From the NCBI RefSeq assembly GCF_001936575.1, contig NZ_MSMP01000018.1:38170-102169 (forward strand): DNA of 64,000 nt, given 5' to 3'. Within the stretch, counting starts at the first letter, position 1, and every line of letters starts with the position of its first letter. Shown here in pieces: positions 17,779 through 26,308 of this stretch. The notes beneath the pieces were generated by a model. The model had not been told where the DNA came from and made no database searches. It was given only the letters and a program-made list of their open reading frames with translations. The stretch comes from Tenacibaculum agarivorans (lineage in GTDB: Bacteria > Bacteroidota > Bacteroidia > Flavobacteriales > Flavobacteriaceae). Both the position numbers and the translations under genes were made by a program.

Positions 17779-18203
17779 ATTTTATAATCATTATTAATTC
17801 CAATACTAAAACCAAATCGAGTTTCATTTTCGCTTCCTAATCTATGGATAGCAACTTTACCTAATCCTATTTTACTAAATTCATTAAATGTAATATCTTC
17901 TTCTTCAAAAAATAGAGTTCCTGTATATGGTTTTTTAGGAACATATTCACTTGTATTTGAACTTTGATATACATTAATAGATACGATATGATCGTCACTT
18001 TTTAAGCTACAAGAAATACCAAAATCGTCCCAAATAATATATTCACTACTTGAGTTAATAGTTCTAGTTGGCTCACCAAAAACTTCAACTAAATTTTGGT
18101 ATTGAGTAGGGAAAGTAAGCGCAGTTCCATTTACTAAAATGCTGTCTGTGTTACAGTTAATGATGAAATGTTTCTGTTTCTTTTTTTTGAAAATAGTAAA
18201 CAT
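17775..18203 (-). CDS. Hypothetical DUF7738-like protein
   Basis: A 142-residue soluble protein without signal peptide. The segment VFGEPTRTINSSSEYIIWDD around residues 40-59 and the beta-rich remainder recall small DUF7738-like proteins often found among immunity-type genes; this is a weak recollection. The stop overlaps the stop of the convergent XRE gene by 4 bp (17775-17778). It is divergent from the NADH dehydrogenase gene. No function can be assigned. Confidence 0.65.
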   Translation of the reverse strand: MFTIFKKKKQKHFIINCNTDSILVNGTALTFPTQYQNLVEVFGEPTRTINSSSEYIIWDDFGISCSLKSDDHIVSINVYQSSNTSEYVPKKPYTGTLFFEEEDITFNEFSKIGLGKVAIHRLGSENETRFGFSIGINNDYKI

Positions 18204-18370
18204 ATAAAAGAGGTGTAATTAATGTTACTATAACAAATCTATAAAATATTGTTTCAAATAAAAACATTAAAAATTTCTTTTTTCGAATATCTAAGTATTT
18301 TTGAGAGGTTGTTAAAAAAAATGAAAAATAATAAGAAATCGTAATTATTTAAAACCAAGGAAGTTTTAAT

Positions 18371-18378
18371 TAAATTTG
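18371..18378 (+). promoter_or_regulatory. Candidate -7 promoter box for NDH-2
   Basis: TAAATTTG matches the Bacteroidetes TAnnTTTG consensus, about 40 bp before the ATG at 18418. No clear -33 TTG was seen at the ideal distance. Confidence 0.35.
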
Positions 18379-18417
18379 CTTTCCATAATTAATTTATTGC
18401 TTAAAAATATATAACAT

Positions 18418-19719
18418 ATGAATATACCTCAAACCAGTTTTCCACGAGTAGTCATTATTGGTGGGGGTTTTGCGGGTTTAGCTGCTGCTAGAGGATTAGA
18501 AAATCAAGAACTTCAAGTAGTACTTATCGATAAACATAATTATCACACTTTTCAGCCTTTATTGTACCAAGTTGCAACTGGAGGTCTAGAGCCAGATAGT
18601 ATTGCATTTCCACTTCGAAAACGATTTAATAATGTTGAAAACTTTTATTTCAGGTTGGCAGAAGTAGTTCAAATCAATACTGAAAATAAGGAGATTAATA
18701 CTTCTATAGGAAAGTTGGATTATGATTACCTGGTGATAGCTACAGGTTCTACTACAAATTTCTTTGGAAATACTAATATTGAGAAGTTTACAATGGAAAT
18801 GAAATCCATTCCACAGTCGCTCAATATCAGAAGCTTAATTCTTGAAAATTTTGAAGAGGCATTATTAACTTCTGATTTAGAAGAAAGAAAAAAGTTAATG
18901 AACTTTGTTATTGTTGGAGGAGGGCCTACTGGAGTTGAATTAGCAGGAGCTCTTGCGGAAATGAAAAAAGAAATTTTACCTAAAGATTATCCTGATTTGG
19001 ATATAAGGTTAATGAAAATAAATCTTATTCAAAGTTCAGAGTGTATTTTAAAAGGAATGAGCACGCAAGCTTCTGAAAAAGCAGAGGATTTTTTAATACG
19101 ACTAGGGGTTGATGTCTGGAAAAATTTGCGAGTACTCGATTATGATGGAAATGTAGTAAAGACTAATGGAGAAGATCATTTTAGGTCAAGTACTGTGATT
19201 TGGGCAGCAGGAGTAAAAGGAGCAACAGTAGATGGATTAGAAGCAGAATGTGTAATTGAAAGAGCTGAACGATATAAGGTTGATGAGTTTAATAGAGTAG
19301 TGGCACATACTAATGTTTTTGCAATTGGAGATGTAGCCTGTATGAATACTGTAGATTACCCTAGGGGACATCCAATGATGGCACAACCTGCTATTCAGCA
19401 AGGAAGATTAGTAGCAAAAAATATTCTAGCGGAATTGAAAAATAAAGATATTGAACCATTTGTTTATAATGATAAAGGTTCTATGGCTACTATAGGAAGA
19501 AATAAAGCTGTAGTAGATTTACCAAAATGGAAATTTCAAGGGGTTTTTGCATGGTTTGTATGGATGGTAGTGCATTTGTTTTCTTTAATAGGATTTAGAA
19601 ATAAAGCAGTAGTTTTTTTAAATTGGGTGTATAATTATATTAGATATGATAGAGAAACGCGATTGATAATACGTCCTTTTAAGAAAAGAAATAGGTATTC
19701 TTTTGATAAAGAAGTTTAA
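18418..19719 (+). CDS. ndh: Type II NADH:quinone oxidoreductase (NDH-2)
   Basis: A 433-residue flavoprotein with the FAD-binding Rossmann motif VVIIGGGFAGLAAARG at residues 11-26, YHTFQPLLYQVATGGL typical of NDH-2, a second NAD-binding motif IVGGGPTGVELAGALAEM near 163-180, and the ATG-type AIGDVA motif near 305. The C-terminus (about 380-412) is hydrophobic and amphipathic and probably anchors the enzyme to the inner face of the membrane. It transfers electrons from NADH to quinone without pumping protons. It is a single-gene unit, with a strong hairpin terminator immediately downstream. Confidence 0.94.
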   Translation: MNIPQTSFPRVVIIGGGFAGLAAARGLENQELQVVLIDKHNYHTFQPLLYQVATGGLEPDSIAFPLRKRFNNVENFYFRLAEVVQINTENKEINTSIGKLDYDYLVIATGSTTNFFGNTNIEKFTMEMKSIPQSLNIRSLILENFEEALLTSDLEERKKLMNFVIVGGGPTGVELAGALAEMKKEILPKDYPDLDIRLMKINLIQSSECILKGMSTQASEKAEDFLIRLGVDVWKNLRVLDYDGNVVKTNGEDHFRSSTVIWAAGVKGATVDGLEAECVIERAERYKVDEFNRVVAHTNVFAIGDVACMNTVDYPRGHPMMAQPAIQQGRLVAKNILAELKNKDIEPFVYNDKGSMATIGRNKAVVDLPKWKFQGVFAWFVWMVVHLFSLIGFRNKAVVFLNWVYNYIRYDRETRLIIRPFKKRNRYSFDKEV

Positions 19720-19722
19720 AAT

Positions 19723-19758
19723 AAAAATCCCAAGTTAAAAACTTGGGATTTTTATTTT
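19723..19758 (+). terminator. Rho-independent terminator after NDH-2
   Basis: AAAAATCCCAAGTT pairs with AACTTGGGATTTTT around a 3-4-base loop and is followed by more T residues. It is also usable in the reverse direction for the convergent lipoprotein gene. Confidence 0.85.
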
Positions 19759-19775
19759 CGGTAATTTATATGATT

Positions 19776-20135
19776 CTATTCTATGTTTGTTGGTATGATA
19801 GTTATAGAATTGTTTTCTTCTATTATTATTTCGTAATCGGTACAAAAATCAACTTCTGTTTCTGCTTCAAATTCGAGTTTATTTTTAGAAGTAATTATAA
19901 AGTTAACATCACCTGGTGAATATGATCTAAATTCAGATGATTTACCAGTTTCAATATTACTTATGTTTTCAGTATTACCACCTGAGGTTTTAATTTGTAC
20001 GCTAACTTCATTACTACTTAAGTTAGTAACTCTAGCTCTTGGGTTTTCATTATTACATTCAGAACAATTATAAAGAGAGAGTAATAGTAAACTTAAAAAT
20101 AAAGTTGAAATTAGTTTTCTCATGATTTTAAACAT
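19776..20135 (-). CDS. Small hypothetical lipoprotein
   Basis: A predicted lipoprotein with a lipobox-like LSLYNC at the end of a hydrophobic signal (Cys at residue 24 from the first ATG). A second ATG at 20123 (MRKLISTL) is the more natural signal-peptide start. The mature part of about 95 residues is beta-rich with two further Cys near the ends (ECN and DFCTDYEI) that could form a disulfide. Probably anchored to a periplasmic or outer-membrane leaflet. No family recognised. Confidence 0.7.
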   Translation of the reverse strand: MFKIMRKLISTLFLSLLLLSLYNCSECNNENPRARVTNLSSNEVSVQIKTSGGNTENISNIETGKSSEFRSYSPGDVNFIITSKNKLEFEAETEVDFCTDYEIIIEENNSITIIPTNIE

Positions 20136-20227
20136 GTTTAGGGATTATTCGGCGCGAATATACCATTTTAAAACCAATTGTAAATTTACGGTAAATCAAT
20201 AACTGTTAGTAAAAAATGAAGAATGTA

Positions 20228-20259
20228 TAAAAAAAACGAGATGAAACACTCGTTTTTTT
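20228..20259 (-). terminator. Terminator of the ars operon
   Basis: AAAAAACGAG and CTCGTTTTTT form a stem with an 8-base loop, flanked by A- and T-runs. It lies about 60 bp beyond the DUF6428 stop on the minus strand. Confidence 0.75.
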
Positions 20260-20319
20260 TATTTATGTCAATCAAATTGAATTTTCTATTTAATTTTTAA
20301 GGTATAAGTTTTATAACAA

Positions 20320-20793
20320 TTAGCAGCATCCGGAGTTCGGGTCGCAGCTAAATCCTTGGCTTTGTATTTCTGAAAGTTTTAATTTAGTTTTTGGAGTGGA
20401 TGGTATGCCACATTGATCTTCGGCTAAGCAAGCTGTAGCTGTATTTACCAATAAGAAATTTTCTCCATTAAAATCTAAATCATATTTACCAATAGTAGTT
20501 CCTTGATATTCAACTTCAATTTCTACATCCTTTAAGTTCAATGTTTTTTCAGATAATTCTATAATATTGATCAGTTTTTCAGGATGTAATCTATGGTTGT
20601 AATCATTAGCATTCCATAATTGAAAATTGATTTTCTCTTCTTTGCGCAATACGCCACCACAATCAATAAAGTGTTTGGTTACTTTTCCAACTTCAGTAAC
20701 ATGAAAATGTTCTGGTACTAATGTTCCGTCAGGCAATTCAAAAGCTATCGTTTTTAAATCTTGTAAATGCTGTTTAATTTCTGAAAGTATCAT
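20320..20793 (-). CDS. DUF6428 family protein of the arsenic operon
   Basis: A 157-residue protein with PDGTLVPEHFHVTEVGKVTK near residues 21-40 and IDCGGVLRKEE, features of DUF6428 proteins encoded in Bacteroidota arsenic operons. The C-terminus is Cys-rich (FSCDPNSGCC), and ACLAEDQCG supplies two more Cys, so metalloid binding is plausible. It lies 3 bp after the arsC-like stop, last of the arsR-arsC-DUF6428 unit and followed by a terminator. Confidence 0.82.
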   Translation of the reverse strand: MILSEIKQHLQDLKTIAFELPDGTLVPEHFHVTEVGKVTKHFIDCGGVLRKEEKINFQLWNANDYNHRLHPEKLINIIELSEKTLNLKDVEIEVEYQGTTIGKYDLDFNGENFLLVNTATACLAEDQCGIPSTPKTKLKLSEIQSQGFSCDPNSGCC

Positions 20794-20796
20794 ATG

Positions 20797-21408
20797 TTAT
20801 TGTTTTAAATGTGATAAGACATAATACATCTCAGAAGCAATTTGATTACTTCTTTCTGTATATGTTTGTTGTTCTAAATCAGTATTATCTGCTATTTTAG
20901 GGTCTTCATAAGTAATTGGAATCCTTTTTTCCGAGCCAGCAACAAATGGACAGCCCCCATCAGCTTCAGAGCAGGTCATTATTGCTGCAAAATTGCTAGT
21001 AGGATTAAACTCATCATGATATTTTTTTGAAAAACCTATAATTGGATGAGTATTTTCATCATAGCTAATAGCATATATAGGATTATTATTTTCACTTAAT
21101 TTAGTAATTGCAAAACCTTGATTACTTAAGGTTTTAATAATTGGTGTAGCAACGGCAGTATTTTCCGTTCCTCCAGAATATGTGGTTATTGTATCTAAAT
21201 TTAAGTACTTTGCTAATGTTTGTGTCCAAATTTGTCCTAAATGACTTCTTCTTGAATTGTGTGTACAGATAAAATTAATGGCTATTTTTTCATTCTTAGA
21301 AATCTTCTCATTTAAGTATTCAATGAAAGGATTGAGAATTTCCTTTCTATTTTCAGGAATTTCAAGCTTAGCAACTGATTCAATGGTTTCTTTTAATTTT
21401 GTATTCAT
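20797..21408 (-). CDS. ArsC-like low-molecular-weight phosphatase / arsenate reductase
   Basis: The low-molecular-weight phosphatase loop CTHNSRRS is present at residues 48-55 from the ATG at 21408 (catalytic Cys48, CX5R Arg54), with later Cys in MTCSEADGGCPF suitable for a thioredoxin-type disulfide relay. The open frame extends upstream to an ATG at 21450 overlapping arsR, but MNTKLKETI at 21408 is the more natural start, directly after a repeat of the arsR upstream motif. Sits between arsR and DUF6428, so arsenate reduction is the likely role; no arsenite pump gene is adjacent. A paralogue is encoded at 56298-56933. Confidence 0.87.
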   Translation of the reverse strand: MNTKLKETIESVAKLEIPENRKEILNPFIEYLNEKISKNEKIAINFICTHNSRRSHLGQIWTQTLAKYLNLDTITTYSGGTENTAVATPIIKTLSNQGFAITKLSENNNPIYAISYDENTHPIIGFSKKYHDEFNPTSNFAAIMTCSEADGGCPFVAGSEKRIPITYEDPKIADNTDLEQQTYTERSNQIASEMYYVLSHLKQ

Positions 21409-21409
21409 T

Positions 21410-21421
21410 GTAATATTACGA
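21410..21421 (-). promoter_or_regulatory. Second copy of the arsR upstream motif, before arsC
   Basis: The minus strand reads ATCGTAATATTACAAT directly before the 21408 ATG; ATCGTAATATTGCAAT occurs upstream of arsR. GTAATATTAC (21410-21419) is palindromic. It may be an internal ArsR site or promoter. Confidence 0.4.
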
Positions 21422-21440
21422 TTGATTAATGTAAAATTTT

Positions 21441-21773
21441 TTAACAACATTTACTTTCGGTACAAGAAAATACGTTTAAAAAATTAGATATTATATGTTT
21501 AATTTCTGTCCATTTTTCTTGATTCAAACAATAGCAAACACTTGTACCTTCTATTGTTCCTTGAATAATTTCTACTTTTTTTAATTCTTTTAAATGTTGC
21601 GAAATTGTTGCTTGTGCTAATCCAATTTCATTAACAAGATCACTACAAATACACGTTTTTGTTCTAGATAAATGTTCTAAAATGGCTATCCTAGCAGGAT
21701 GACCAAGAACCTTAGCTATAGTAGCAATTTCATTTTGCTCTTTGGTGTATATGTCTTTTTTTGTTACTCCCAT
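21441..21773 (-). CDS. arsR: ArsR/SmtB-family metalloid-responsive repressor
   Basis: A 110-residue winged-helix repressor with the metal-sensing TCICSDL (Cys41, Cys43) in the DNA-recognition region, recognition helix ATISQHLKELKK, and a Cys-rich end (CTESKCC; Cys104, 109, 110). The family binds operators as a dimer and releases on As(III)/Sb(III) binding to the Cys residues. It heads the operon with ArsC-like and DUF6428 proteins, and probably represses from the palindrome immediately upstream. Confidence 0.92.
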   Translation of the reverse strand: MGVTKKDIYTKEQNEIATIAKVLGHPARIAILEHLSRTKTCICSDLVNEIGLAQATISQHLKELKKVEIIQGTIEGTSVCYCLNQEKWTEIKHIISNFLNVFSCTESKCC

Positions 21774-21777
21774 TTAT

Positions 21778-21789
21778 ATATTGCAATAT
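21778..21789 (-). promoter_or_regulatory. Candidate ArsR operator
   Basis: A perfect 12-bp palindrome ATATTGCAATAT starts 5 bp upstream of the arsR ATG. It overlaps a TAATATTG sequence that could serve as a -7 box on the minus strand. Position and symmetry fit autoregulation. Confidence 0.45.
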
Positions 21790-21815
21790 TACGATAAAGA
21801 TAATAAATATAAAAG

Positions 21816-22322
21816 CTAAAGTTTGTTTTTTAATGTATTAATGTTATGTTTAGCATGATTATCAATTTCATTTTCTGTAAAAAAAGCATGTGTGTCTCCA
21901 AGATATTCCATTCCTAAGTATTTAGCACTTTCAATAAAAGGCATTTCAAATCCATCTCTTCGATCATTTTCTCCAGAGTTACTAATCATTGCCATTTTTT
22001 TACCTCTTAGTTTTCTTCCTAATTCTTTTTTGTAATGTAAAAGATCTGAAAGTCGATCAAAAAAAACTTTTAAAATTCCGCTCATAGAATACCAATAAAC
22101 AGGAGTAGCAAAGACTATAGTATCGTATTTTTCAATAATTTCTTCCATTAAAGGGAGGAAATCATCATTAGCGTTTTCAAAATTATAATTAAAATGTCCA
22201 ATGTTTTTAGTAGAAAGATCTATAATATCAAATTGGTTGTCTTGATTTAAATACGTAACAATCTTATACGTATTACCTTTAGCATTAGAGCTAGCTTGTA
22301 GTATTAATTTATTTTTATTCAT
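21816..22322 (-). CDS. Flavodoxin-fold NAD(P)H-dependent oxidoreductase
   Basis: A 168-residue protein with the flavodoxin/FMN reductase fold: phosphate-binding loop SSNAKGNTYKI at residues 11-21 and the FMN-contact segment VFATPVYWYSMSGILKVFFDR near 70-90. The family binds FMN and reduces quinones or other small acceptors. It lies 42 bp upstream of arsR on the same strand; the gap contains the arsR operator candidate, so the two are probably separate transcripts. Confidence 0.86.
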   Translation of the reverse strand: MNKNKLILQASSNAKGNTYKIVTYLNQDNQFDIIDLSTKNIGHFNYNFENANDDFLPLMEEIIEKYDTIVFATPVYWYSMSGILKVFFDRLSDLLHYKKELGRKLRGKKMAMISNSGENDRRDGFEMPFIESAKYLGMEYLGDTHAFFTENEIDNHAKHNINTLKNKL

Positions 22323-22451
22323 ACCCTAAATATACGATTTATAAAGGTGAAATACCCCAGAAAAGTATAAGATAAAAACTATACATAAAATAGGGTAAAC
22401 CTGATGGTTTTAAAGGGTGTAAACATTTCTTTCTCTGGTTATTAGGTGGTT

Positions 22452-22459
22452 AATTTTGT
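22452..22459 (+). promoter_or_regulatory. Candidate -7 promoter box
   Basis: TAATTTTG matches TAnnTTTG about 55 bp upstream of the ATG at 22514. Confidence 0.35.
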
Positions 22460-22513
22460 GAAAATGTTAATCTGTTGATTGACAAATCTATAACCAACTT
22501 AAATTTAAAAATA

Positions 22514-24370
22514 ATGAAACAGATTAAAGGAAACCTTTCTGGATACATATGTGAAGATTGTTTAGAAAGTGTAAGTAATACTAAAGTAAAATTATATCAA
22601 TCGACTAATGATGATGTAGCAAATTCTAGAAACTCATTCAAACTTTTATCAGAGAAAGAAATTAAAAGCAAAGATAATTTTTTGGTAGGCGAAGGATTTA
22701 CAGATGAATCAGGTAATTATGAGATAGAACTTTTTGAAAATTATCAAGATGGAAATTTAGAATTTCATTTCGAATTGAATACCGTTCCAAAATCATTACA
22801 TGAACAAGGTAAATTTCCAACAAGACAATTTTATGCAGAAACATTTTTACCAAAATGGGATTTCGATTCTACACAAGATTTTGAATTAGCATTCCATGAT
22901 TATATCATTAACTCAAAGTGGTGGTGTTATATTAGAGGAGTTCTTTTTGATGCTTGGGTTATCTGTGGAAAATTATTGAATTGTCAAATAGGAACTCCAA
23001 TTAAAGGAGCTACTGTAAATGCTTTTGATGCTGATTTTCTTTCAGATGATAGTCTAGGTAGTACAACAACTGATTCTAATGGACATTTCAGAATTGACTA
23101 CACTTCAAAAACATTTAAACAAACATTTTTATCTCCTGTGATTAATGTAGAAACAGATCCAGGATTGCCATTACGTTTTCAGAGTGGACCAGATGTATAC
23201 TTTAAAGCTGAATTAGCTGGAGCTACTTTAGTAGATGAAAAAAAAGCAGATGCTAGAAAAAATGTAAACCATTGTTTATGTGTTACTTTATGTTCAGAGG
23301 TAAATGTGGTTGATCCAAATGATTCTAATTTTCCTAGTGCTTGGACAGGAATAGGAAGTGCTTTCAATGCTTCATTTGGGACAAGTACCAGAGATTTTGA
23401 TGTAGATGGTTTTGCTGGTGCGGGTAAATATGCATTGTATAGTGTGATTAATTTAACAGGTCAGGCAGCTTTAAAATCGGTAAGAGGTAATCCTATAGAA
23501 TACCGTTTTTTGGTGAGTAATGTAACTACACCAAATGGTAGTTCAAGTCCAGCGGATAGTAATTTCAATAGAGTAGTAGGAGTTGAGCCTGGTTTATTTG
23601 TTTCTAGAGAAGTATTACGTCTTAGTAGAAAAATATCACTGCCTAGTAATAATATCATTTCAGTTTCCAGTGCACAAGCTGATTTTGATGCCAATGGTTG
23701 GTTTGATGTAAATAAAGCTATTGACAGAACATTAATTGCAAATGGCTTAACTCCAGCAGACTTATCTTTATTTGACATTATTGATACGGATACGTTAATT
23801 TCTTTAGATACTAGAAAGCTAACCACGGCGTCAAATGTCACTAGTACAATTTCAGCAGGGCAAGACATACCACCTTCAGAAAAGGCATCAGTAGAAAAAT
23901 TTGCTATCCGATTTGAAATAAGAGAAGTGATAAACAAAGCGACAAATCAATTTAATACTATTCCAGGTAGTGGTAGAACTTTAAATTCAGTAGTAATGAA
24001 TAATACTTCTTTATATAAGAAATTATCAATAGCAGAATTAGAAGCTACTACGTTGTGTACACCTATAAATGGAACGATACATGCAAAATATACAGTATAT
24101 CATCCTTATTTATCATATGTTAGATTGCATTTAGAAAGTAATAGTGGTTCTGTCGATAGAAATATAGATGATGGCGTTTTACCAAATAACACAGGCTTAG
24201 TTCCCGTTTCGGATGAAGTTACTAATGCGAGTTCACAGCTTAACAATCCACCTAATGATATGGACAGATGTACGTATACACTAGAATTATCAGTTAATGC
24301 TAGACTTCATAATGGTAATAGTGCAACTACAAATCAAAAAGTGAAACAAGTGTTCTTTTATGATATATAA
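22514..24370 (+). CDS. Unknown 618-residue protein with transthyretin-like domains
   Basis: The likely start is MKQIKGNLSGYICEDCLES at 22514; an in-frame ATG 39 bp upstream gives an unlikely N-terminus. No signal peptide is seen. The N-terminal half has two segments resembling carboxypeptidase-regulatory/transthyretin-like beta domains: one near residues 5-110 (VGEGFTDESGNYEIELFE) and one near 145-225 (PIKGATVNAFDADFLSDD, followed by TTDSNGHFRIDYTS). The remainder is unrecognised and beta-rich. Single gene with its own promoter candidate and a convergent terminator downstream. Function unknown. Confidence 0.72.
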   Translation: MKQIKGNLSGYICEDCLESVSNTKVKLYQSTNDDVANSRNSFKLLSEKEIKSKDNFLVGEGFTDESGNYEIELFENYQDGNLEFHFELNTVPKSLHEQGKFPTRQFYAETFLPKWDFDSTQDFELAFHDYIINSKWWCYIRGVLFDAWVICGKLLNCQIGTPIKGATVNAFDADFLSDDSLGSTTTDSNGHFRIDYTSKTFKQTFLSPVINVETDPGLPLRFQSGPDVYFKAELAGATLVDEKKADARKNVNHCLCVTLCSEVNVVDPNDSNFPSAWTGIGSAFNASFGTSTRDFDVDGFAGAGKYALYSVINLTGQAALKSVRGNPIEYRFLVSNVTTPNGSSSPADSNFNRVVGVEPGLFVSREVLRLSRKISLPSNNIISVSSAQADFDANGWFDVNKAIDRTLIANGLTPADLSLFDIIDTDTLISLDTRKLTTASNVTSTISAGQDIPPSEKASVEKFAIRFEIREVINKATNQFNTIPGSGRTLNSVVMNNTSLYKKLSIAELEATTLCTPINGTIHAKYTVYHPYLSYVRLHLESNSGSVDRNIDDGVLPNNTGLVPVSDEVTNASSQLNNPPNDMDRCTYTLELSVNARLHNGNSATTNQKVKQVFFYDI

Positions 24371-24394
24371 ATTGTAAGAATAGAGTTTGAAGAG

Positions 24395-24545
24395 AAAGAC
24401 GATCTAAAAAATAATCGTAATGTGTCATTACAAAGCTAGTAAAGCTAAAGTAATCTTACTTTATAAAGGTTAGATTGCTAAAAAACTTCATTGTATTCCA
24501 TTTTTTCACAATGACTATTTATGAAACATTTTTTAGATCGTCTTT
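24395..24545. terminator. Convergent terminator split by a palindromic repeat
   Basis: AAAGACGATCTAAAAAAT (24395-24412) is perfectly complementary to ATTTTTTAGATCGTCTTT (24528-24545), an 18-bp stem ending in a T-run on the plus strand and starting after an A-rich side on the other. The arms are separated by 115 bp consisting of a family B repeat. The likely history is a bidirectional terminator whose loop received the insertion. Confidence 0.65.
24413..24527. repeat. Family B palindromic repeat, copy 2 (within terminator loop)
   Basis: Contains TGTCATT and AGTAATCT on the left and AGATTGCT, TTCATTGTA and CACAATGAC on the right, in the same order and spacing as copy 1 at 5746-5839. It fills the loop of the convergent terminator. 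Confidence 0.6.
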
Positions 24546-24547
24546 TT

Positions 24548-25270
24548 TTATAAAGTAACTTGAATACCAGTAGTTATAAAAGATTCTTTGTCTTTCACTA
24601 AAACTACAAGTCGAAGTTTATCTTTTTTAGAAACAATTTTGGGTATCGCTATTTCTGCTTTTCCTTCTTTTACGTTTAATACCTCACTTTTTTCACGAAC
24701 GACAATATTGGTATTCTTTAAAACTCTATTTCTGTTTTCTCCTCTTTTTACACTTGTAATTCGCTCGTCAATAATTAACAAATAGGAAATTTTATGTTTT
24801 TTTATTTTTCCATTGATTTGATAAGAAAATAACACTTTATCATCAGAAGTTTTTATATCAGAAATAGAAATTGAATTCGAACTAGACTTACGATGTAATA
24901 TTTGTTTTATCTTTCTATTGATTTTAATTTCATTGGATCCAACAAAATGCTCATCTCCATTAATTACTAATTGAGGAGTATATATTGAGCTGCTATAAAA
25001 TTTTTGAGCATAATCACGCTGTTTATTTGTGTACTTATTCGATGCGAAAGGATCTTTCCAGCCTATATAATCCCAATAATCTACATGATACGCTATAGGT
25101 ATTACGCTACTAGGATCAGCTGAATGTTTAATTTTATCTAAAACTTTATCTGCTGGTGGACAGCTAGAACATCCTTGCGAAGTAAACAATTCCAATACCA
25201 CAACTGGTTTCTCTTGAGAAAAGCTAAAAATAGCAGTCAAAAGGAAAATAAGAAGAAAACGATTTGCCAT
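24548..25270 (-). CDS. Secreted DUF1223 thioredoxin-fold protein
   Basis: A 240-residue protein with an N-terminal signal peptide ending near SFSQE. The DUF1223 signature ELFTSQGCSSCPPADKVL follows at about residues 27-44, with a CxxC pair (Cys34, Cys37), and AYHVDYWDYIGWKDPF near 59-74. The family has a thioredoxin-like fold, and a periplasmic redox role is likely. The stop lies 2 bp from the right arm of the split terminator. Confidence 0.9.
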   Translation of the reverse strand: MANRFLLIFLLTAIFSFSQEKPVVVLELFTSQGCSSCPPADKVLDKIKHSADPSSVIPIAYHVDYWDYIGWKDPFASNKYTNKQRDYAQKFYSSSIYTPQLVINGDEHFVGSNEIKINRKIKQILHRKSSSNSISISDIKTSDDKVLFSYQINGKIKKHKISYLLIIDERITSVKRGENRNRVLKNTNIVVREKSEVLNVKEGKAEIAIPKIVSKKDKLRLVVLVKDKESFITTGIQVTL

Positions 25271-25369
25271 GTATAATCAAAATTTATAAGTTAGTAGAAA
25301 TAGTTGTAAAAGGCTTACAGAATCTGTGAAATTGAAGTATATTTTTTTACATTTATGAAATAATTTAGC

Positions 25370-26230
25370 ATGAATATGAATTTAGACAAGTATAAAGTAA
25401 GTGAAGCCATTCAGTTAGAAAATAAAGCAACTTTTGAGCAAATTGAAGATGCTGAGAAAAAGCTTAAAAAAACAAGAAAGAAAATAGCAGACTTACAAAA
25501 TACAATGTATGCAGAAGGCAAGTATAGTGCTTTAATTTGTTTACAAGGTATGGATACTTCAGGAAAAGATAGTTTAATCCGAGAAGTATTTAAGCAGTTT
25601 AACGCAAGAGGAGTAGAGGTTCATAGTTTTAAAGTGCCTACTGAACTTGAATTGAAGCATGATTTTTTGTGGAGACATTATATTGCTTTACCAGCAAAAG
25701 GAAAAGTCGGAGTTTTTAATAGAACACATTATGAGAATGTATTGGTAACTCGAGTACACCCTGAATATGTGTTCGGTGAAAATATTCCATCTGTTAAAAG
25801 TTTAGATGATTTAAATGATGATTTTTATCATGATAGAATGGAAAGAATTAATAATTTTGAAAAACATTTGGTTGTAAATGGGACTATCATTTTAAAGTTC
25901 TTTTTGCACTTATCTAAGGATGAACAAAAAAATAGATTATTAAGACGTTTAAACATACCTGAGAAAAACTGGAAATTTTCAGCAGGAGATTTAAAAGAAC
26001 GTAAACTTTGGGATCAATATCAGGAGTGTTATGAGGATGCTATTAATAGAACATCTACAGATTATGCACCTTGGTATATTATACCTGCTGATGATAAACC
26101 TACTGCTCGTTTGATTGTAGCAACAACAATTTTAGAAACGTTTAAAGAATACGATTTCAAAGAACCTTCTTTAGACAAAAAAATCTTGGAAAAGATCGAT
26201 GAATTCAAAGAACAATTAAACAACGAATAA
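25370..26230 (+). CDS. Polyphosphate kinase 2, class III-like
   Basis: A 286-residue PPK2 with Walker A-like LQGMDTSGKDSLIREVF near residues 58-74, the lid/Walker B region FNRTHYENVLVTRVHPEY near 119-136, and the C-terminal APWYIIPADDKPTAR. The FNR(S/T)HYE...VRVH wording is typical of class III PPK2 enzymes, which phosphorylate AMP and ADP from polyphosphate; the two PPK2 genes at 54598-56267 instead have the class I FDRSWYNRA form. It is a single-gene unit, divergent from the DUF1223 gene. Confidence 0.9.
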   Translation: MNMNLDKYKVSEAIQLENKATFEQIEDAEKKLKKTRKKIADLQNTMYAEGKYSALICLQGMDTSGKDSLIREVFKQFNARGVEVHSFKVPTELELKHDFLWRHYIALPAKGKVGVFNRTHYENVLVTRVHPEYVFGENIPSVKSLDDLNDDFYHDRMERINNFEKHLVVNGTIILKFFLHLSKDEQKNRLLRRLNIPEKNWKFSAGDLKERKLWDQYQECYEDAINRTSTDYAPWYIIPADDKPTARLIVATTILETFKEYDFKEPSLDKKILEKIDEFKEQLNNE

Positions 26231-26308
26231 TGATGTAACAATTACATCGTTAGTTAACTTTAGAATAATATATTTCCTAATAAACAAACCAGGAATACAA
26301 ATAACTTT

